In this document: positions 63,691 to 64,000 of the stretch, piece after piece
Position numbering within the stretch: the first letter of the stretch is position 1
Layout of the letters: each line of letters starts with the position of its first letter
NCBI GenBank assembly: GCA_036583965.1
Contig: JAZBQD010000001.1
Span: forward strand, 27,562,597 to 27,626,596
Direction of reading: 5' to 3'
From: Prunella strophiata
Lineage: Eukaryota > Chordata > Aves > Passeriformes > Prunellidae
DNA: 64,000 nucleotides
Program-made: the position numbers and the translations under genes
The notes under the pieces: model-generated
Seen by the model: the letters and a program-made list of their open reading frames with translations, nothing else
Database searches by the model: none
Told to the model about the DNA's origin: nothing

Positions 63691-63925
63691 GCTACAGAAT
63701 TCTGAACAGCAAGCAAGGCTAAGTGTATTCCCAACACAAAGCTTTGCAGCTCTGAGCGTGGATTCCTTGCACAGATCACCTACTTCCCAGACAGCTGCAA
63801 TTCTCATGAATATGCAGCCATCCAAATCCTCTGGAGGAACAATATGTAAAGATACTAAAAGCAAACTGGTTACTTTTCTCTCCTTCCAAACCATAGTTGC
63901 TTGGCTTCCATCTTTATTTATGCTA

Positions 63926-63955
63926 TTATATATATATATATTTTTTTTTTTTTTT
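63926..63955. repeat. (TA)n followed by poly-T
   Basis: About seven TA units running directly into T15. Compound simple repeat, likely length-variable. Confidence 0.93.
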
Positions 63956-64000
63956 ACTTTTGAAACTTCTTCCTCTTTCCCTTCTATTTAGGAATGAATA

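Larger units (their letters stand above)
59007..64000. other. AT-rich non-coding DNA
   Basis: No recognisable gene. Frames are 60-94 codons with no domain. A stop-free acceptor-like tract (T-rich, ending GGGGCAG at 59765) and a GAG/GTAAGT donor at 60704 were examined. No open exon links either to a partner. Homopolymer tracts and one GC-rich patch are listed separately. Confidence 0.55.

Noticed and set aside
1..64000. CRISPR array, tRNA or rRNA genes, interstitial telomere repeats
   Set aside because: Looked for; no regularly spaced identical repeats, cloverleaf-type GGTTCGAATCC box or TTAGGG runs were seen.

Overview
The window reads as nuclear DNA of a vertebrate, most likely a sauropsid and probably a bird. 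It is AT-rich and CpG-poor throughout and has no gene-dense layout, operons or ribosome binding sites. It carries many short microsatellites and A/T homopolymer tracts. I see no Alu, B1, B2 or L1-like sequence, which argues against a placental mammal. The low density of recognisable interspersed repeats fits a bird, but no diagnostic CR1 3' end was found to confirm it. The assignment is an inference from composition and repeats, not from a marker gene.

I found no gene, exon, tRNA or rRNA that I can name. Nearly all open frames are short (60-120 codons), lie in all six frames, and match what chance gives in such DNA. The window is best described as intergenic or deep intronic sequence. One frame of 190 codons (42889-43461, + strand) is longer than I would expect by chance and is recorded as an unassigned ORF.

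Layout. 1-9.2 kb: plain AT-rich DNA with a GC-rich, CpG-poor patch (1.37-1.63 kb) and a 36-bp tandem duplication (1.73-1.80 kb). 9.24-9.32 kb: a long TCTA microsatellite. 13.8-14.0 kb: an AAAC tract and a perfect inverted repeat. 22.3-22.4 kb: a stretch resembling the ancient MIR/CORE-SINE family, with a second at 33.8 kb and a doubtful third at 55.0 kb. 23.1 kb: a near-perfect 51-bp tandem duplication. 39.7-44.5 kb: a small Q/N-rich ORF followed by AATAAA, a possible conserved regulatory block (41.0-41.2 kb), and a cluster of plus-strand open frames that includes the 190-codon one. 46-57 kb: small tandem duplications, two GC-rich patches, and two weak candidate exons judged only by splice-site strength.

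58.32-59.01 kb holds the most distinctive structure. It is an old, strongly diverged tandem array of about 29 units of about 23 bp, each centred on a TTC-n-GAA palindromic core. The core resembles STAT-type (TTCNNNGAA, TTCNNNNGAA) and sometimes heat-shock-type elements. This is the only higher-order structure in the window that ordinary feature types do not explain. Whether it works as a regulatory array or is just an ancient minisatellite cannot be decided from the sequence alone.
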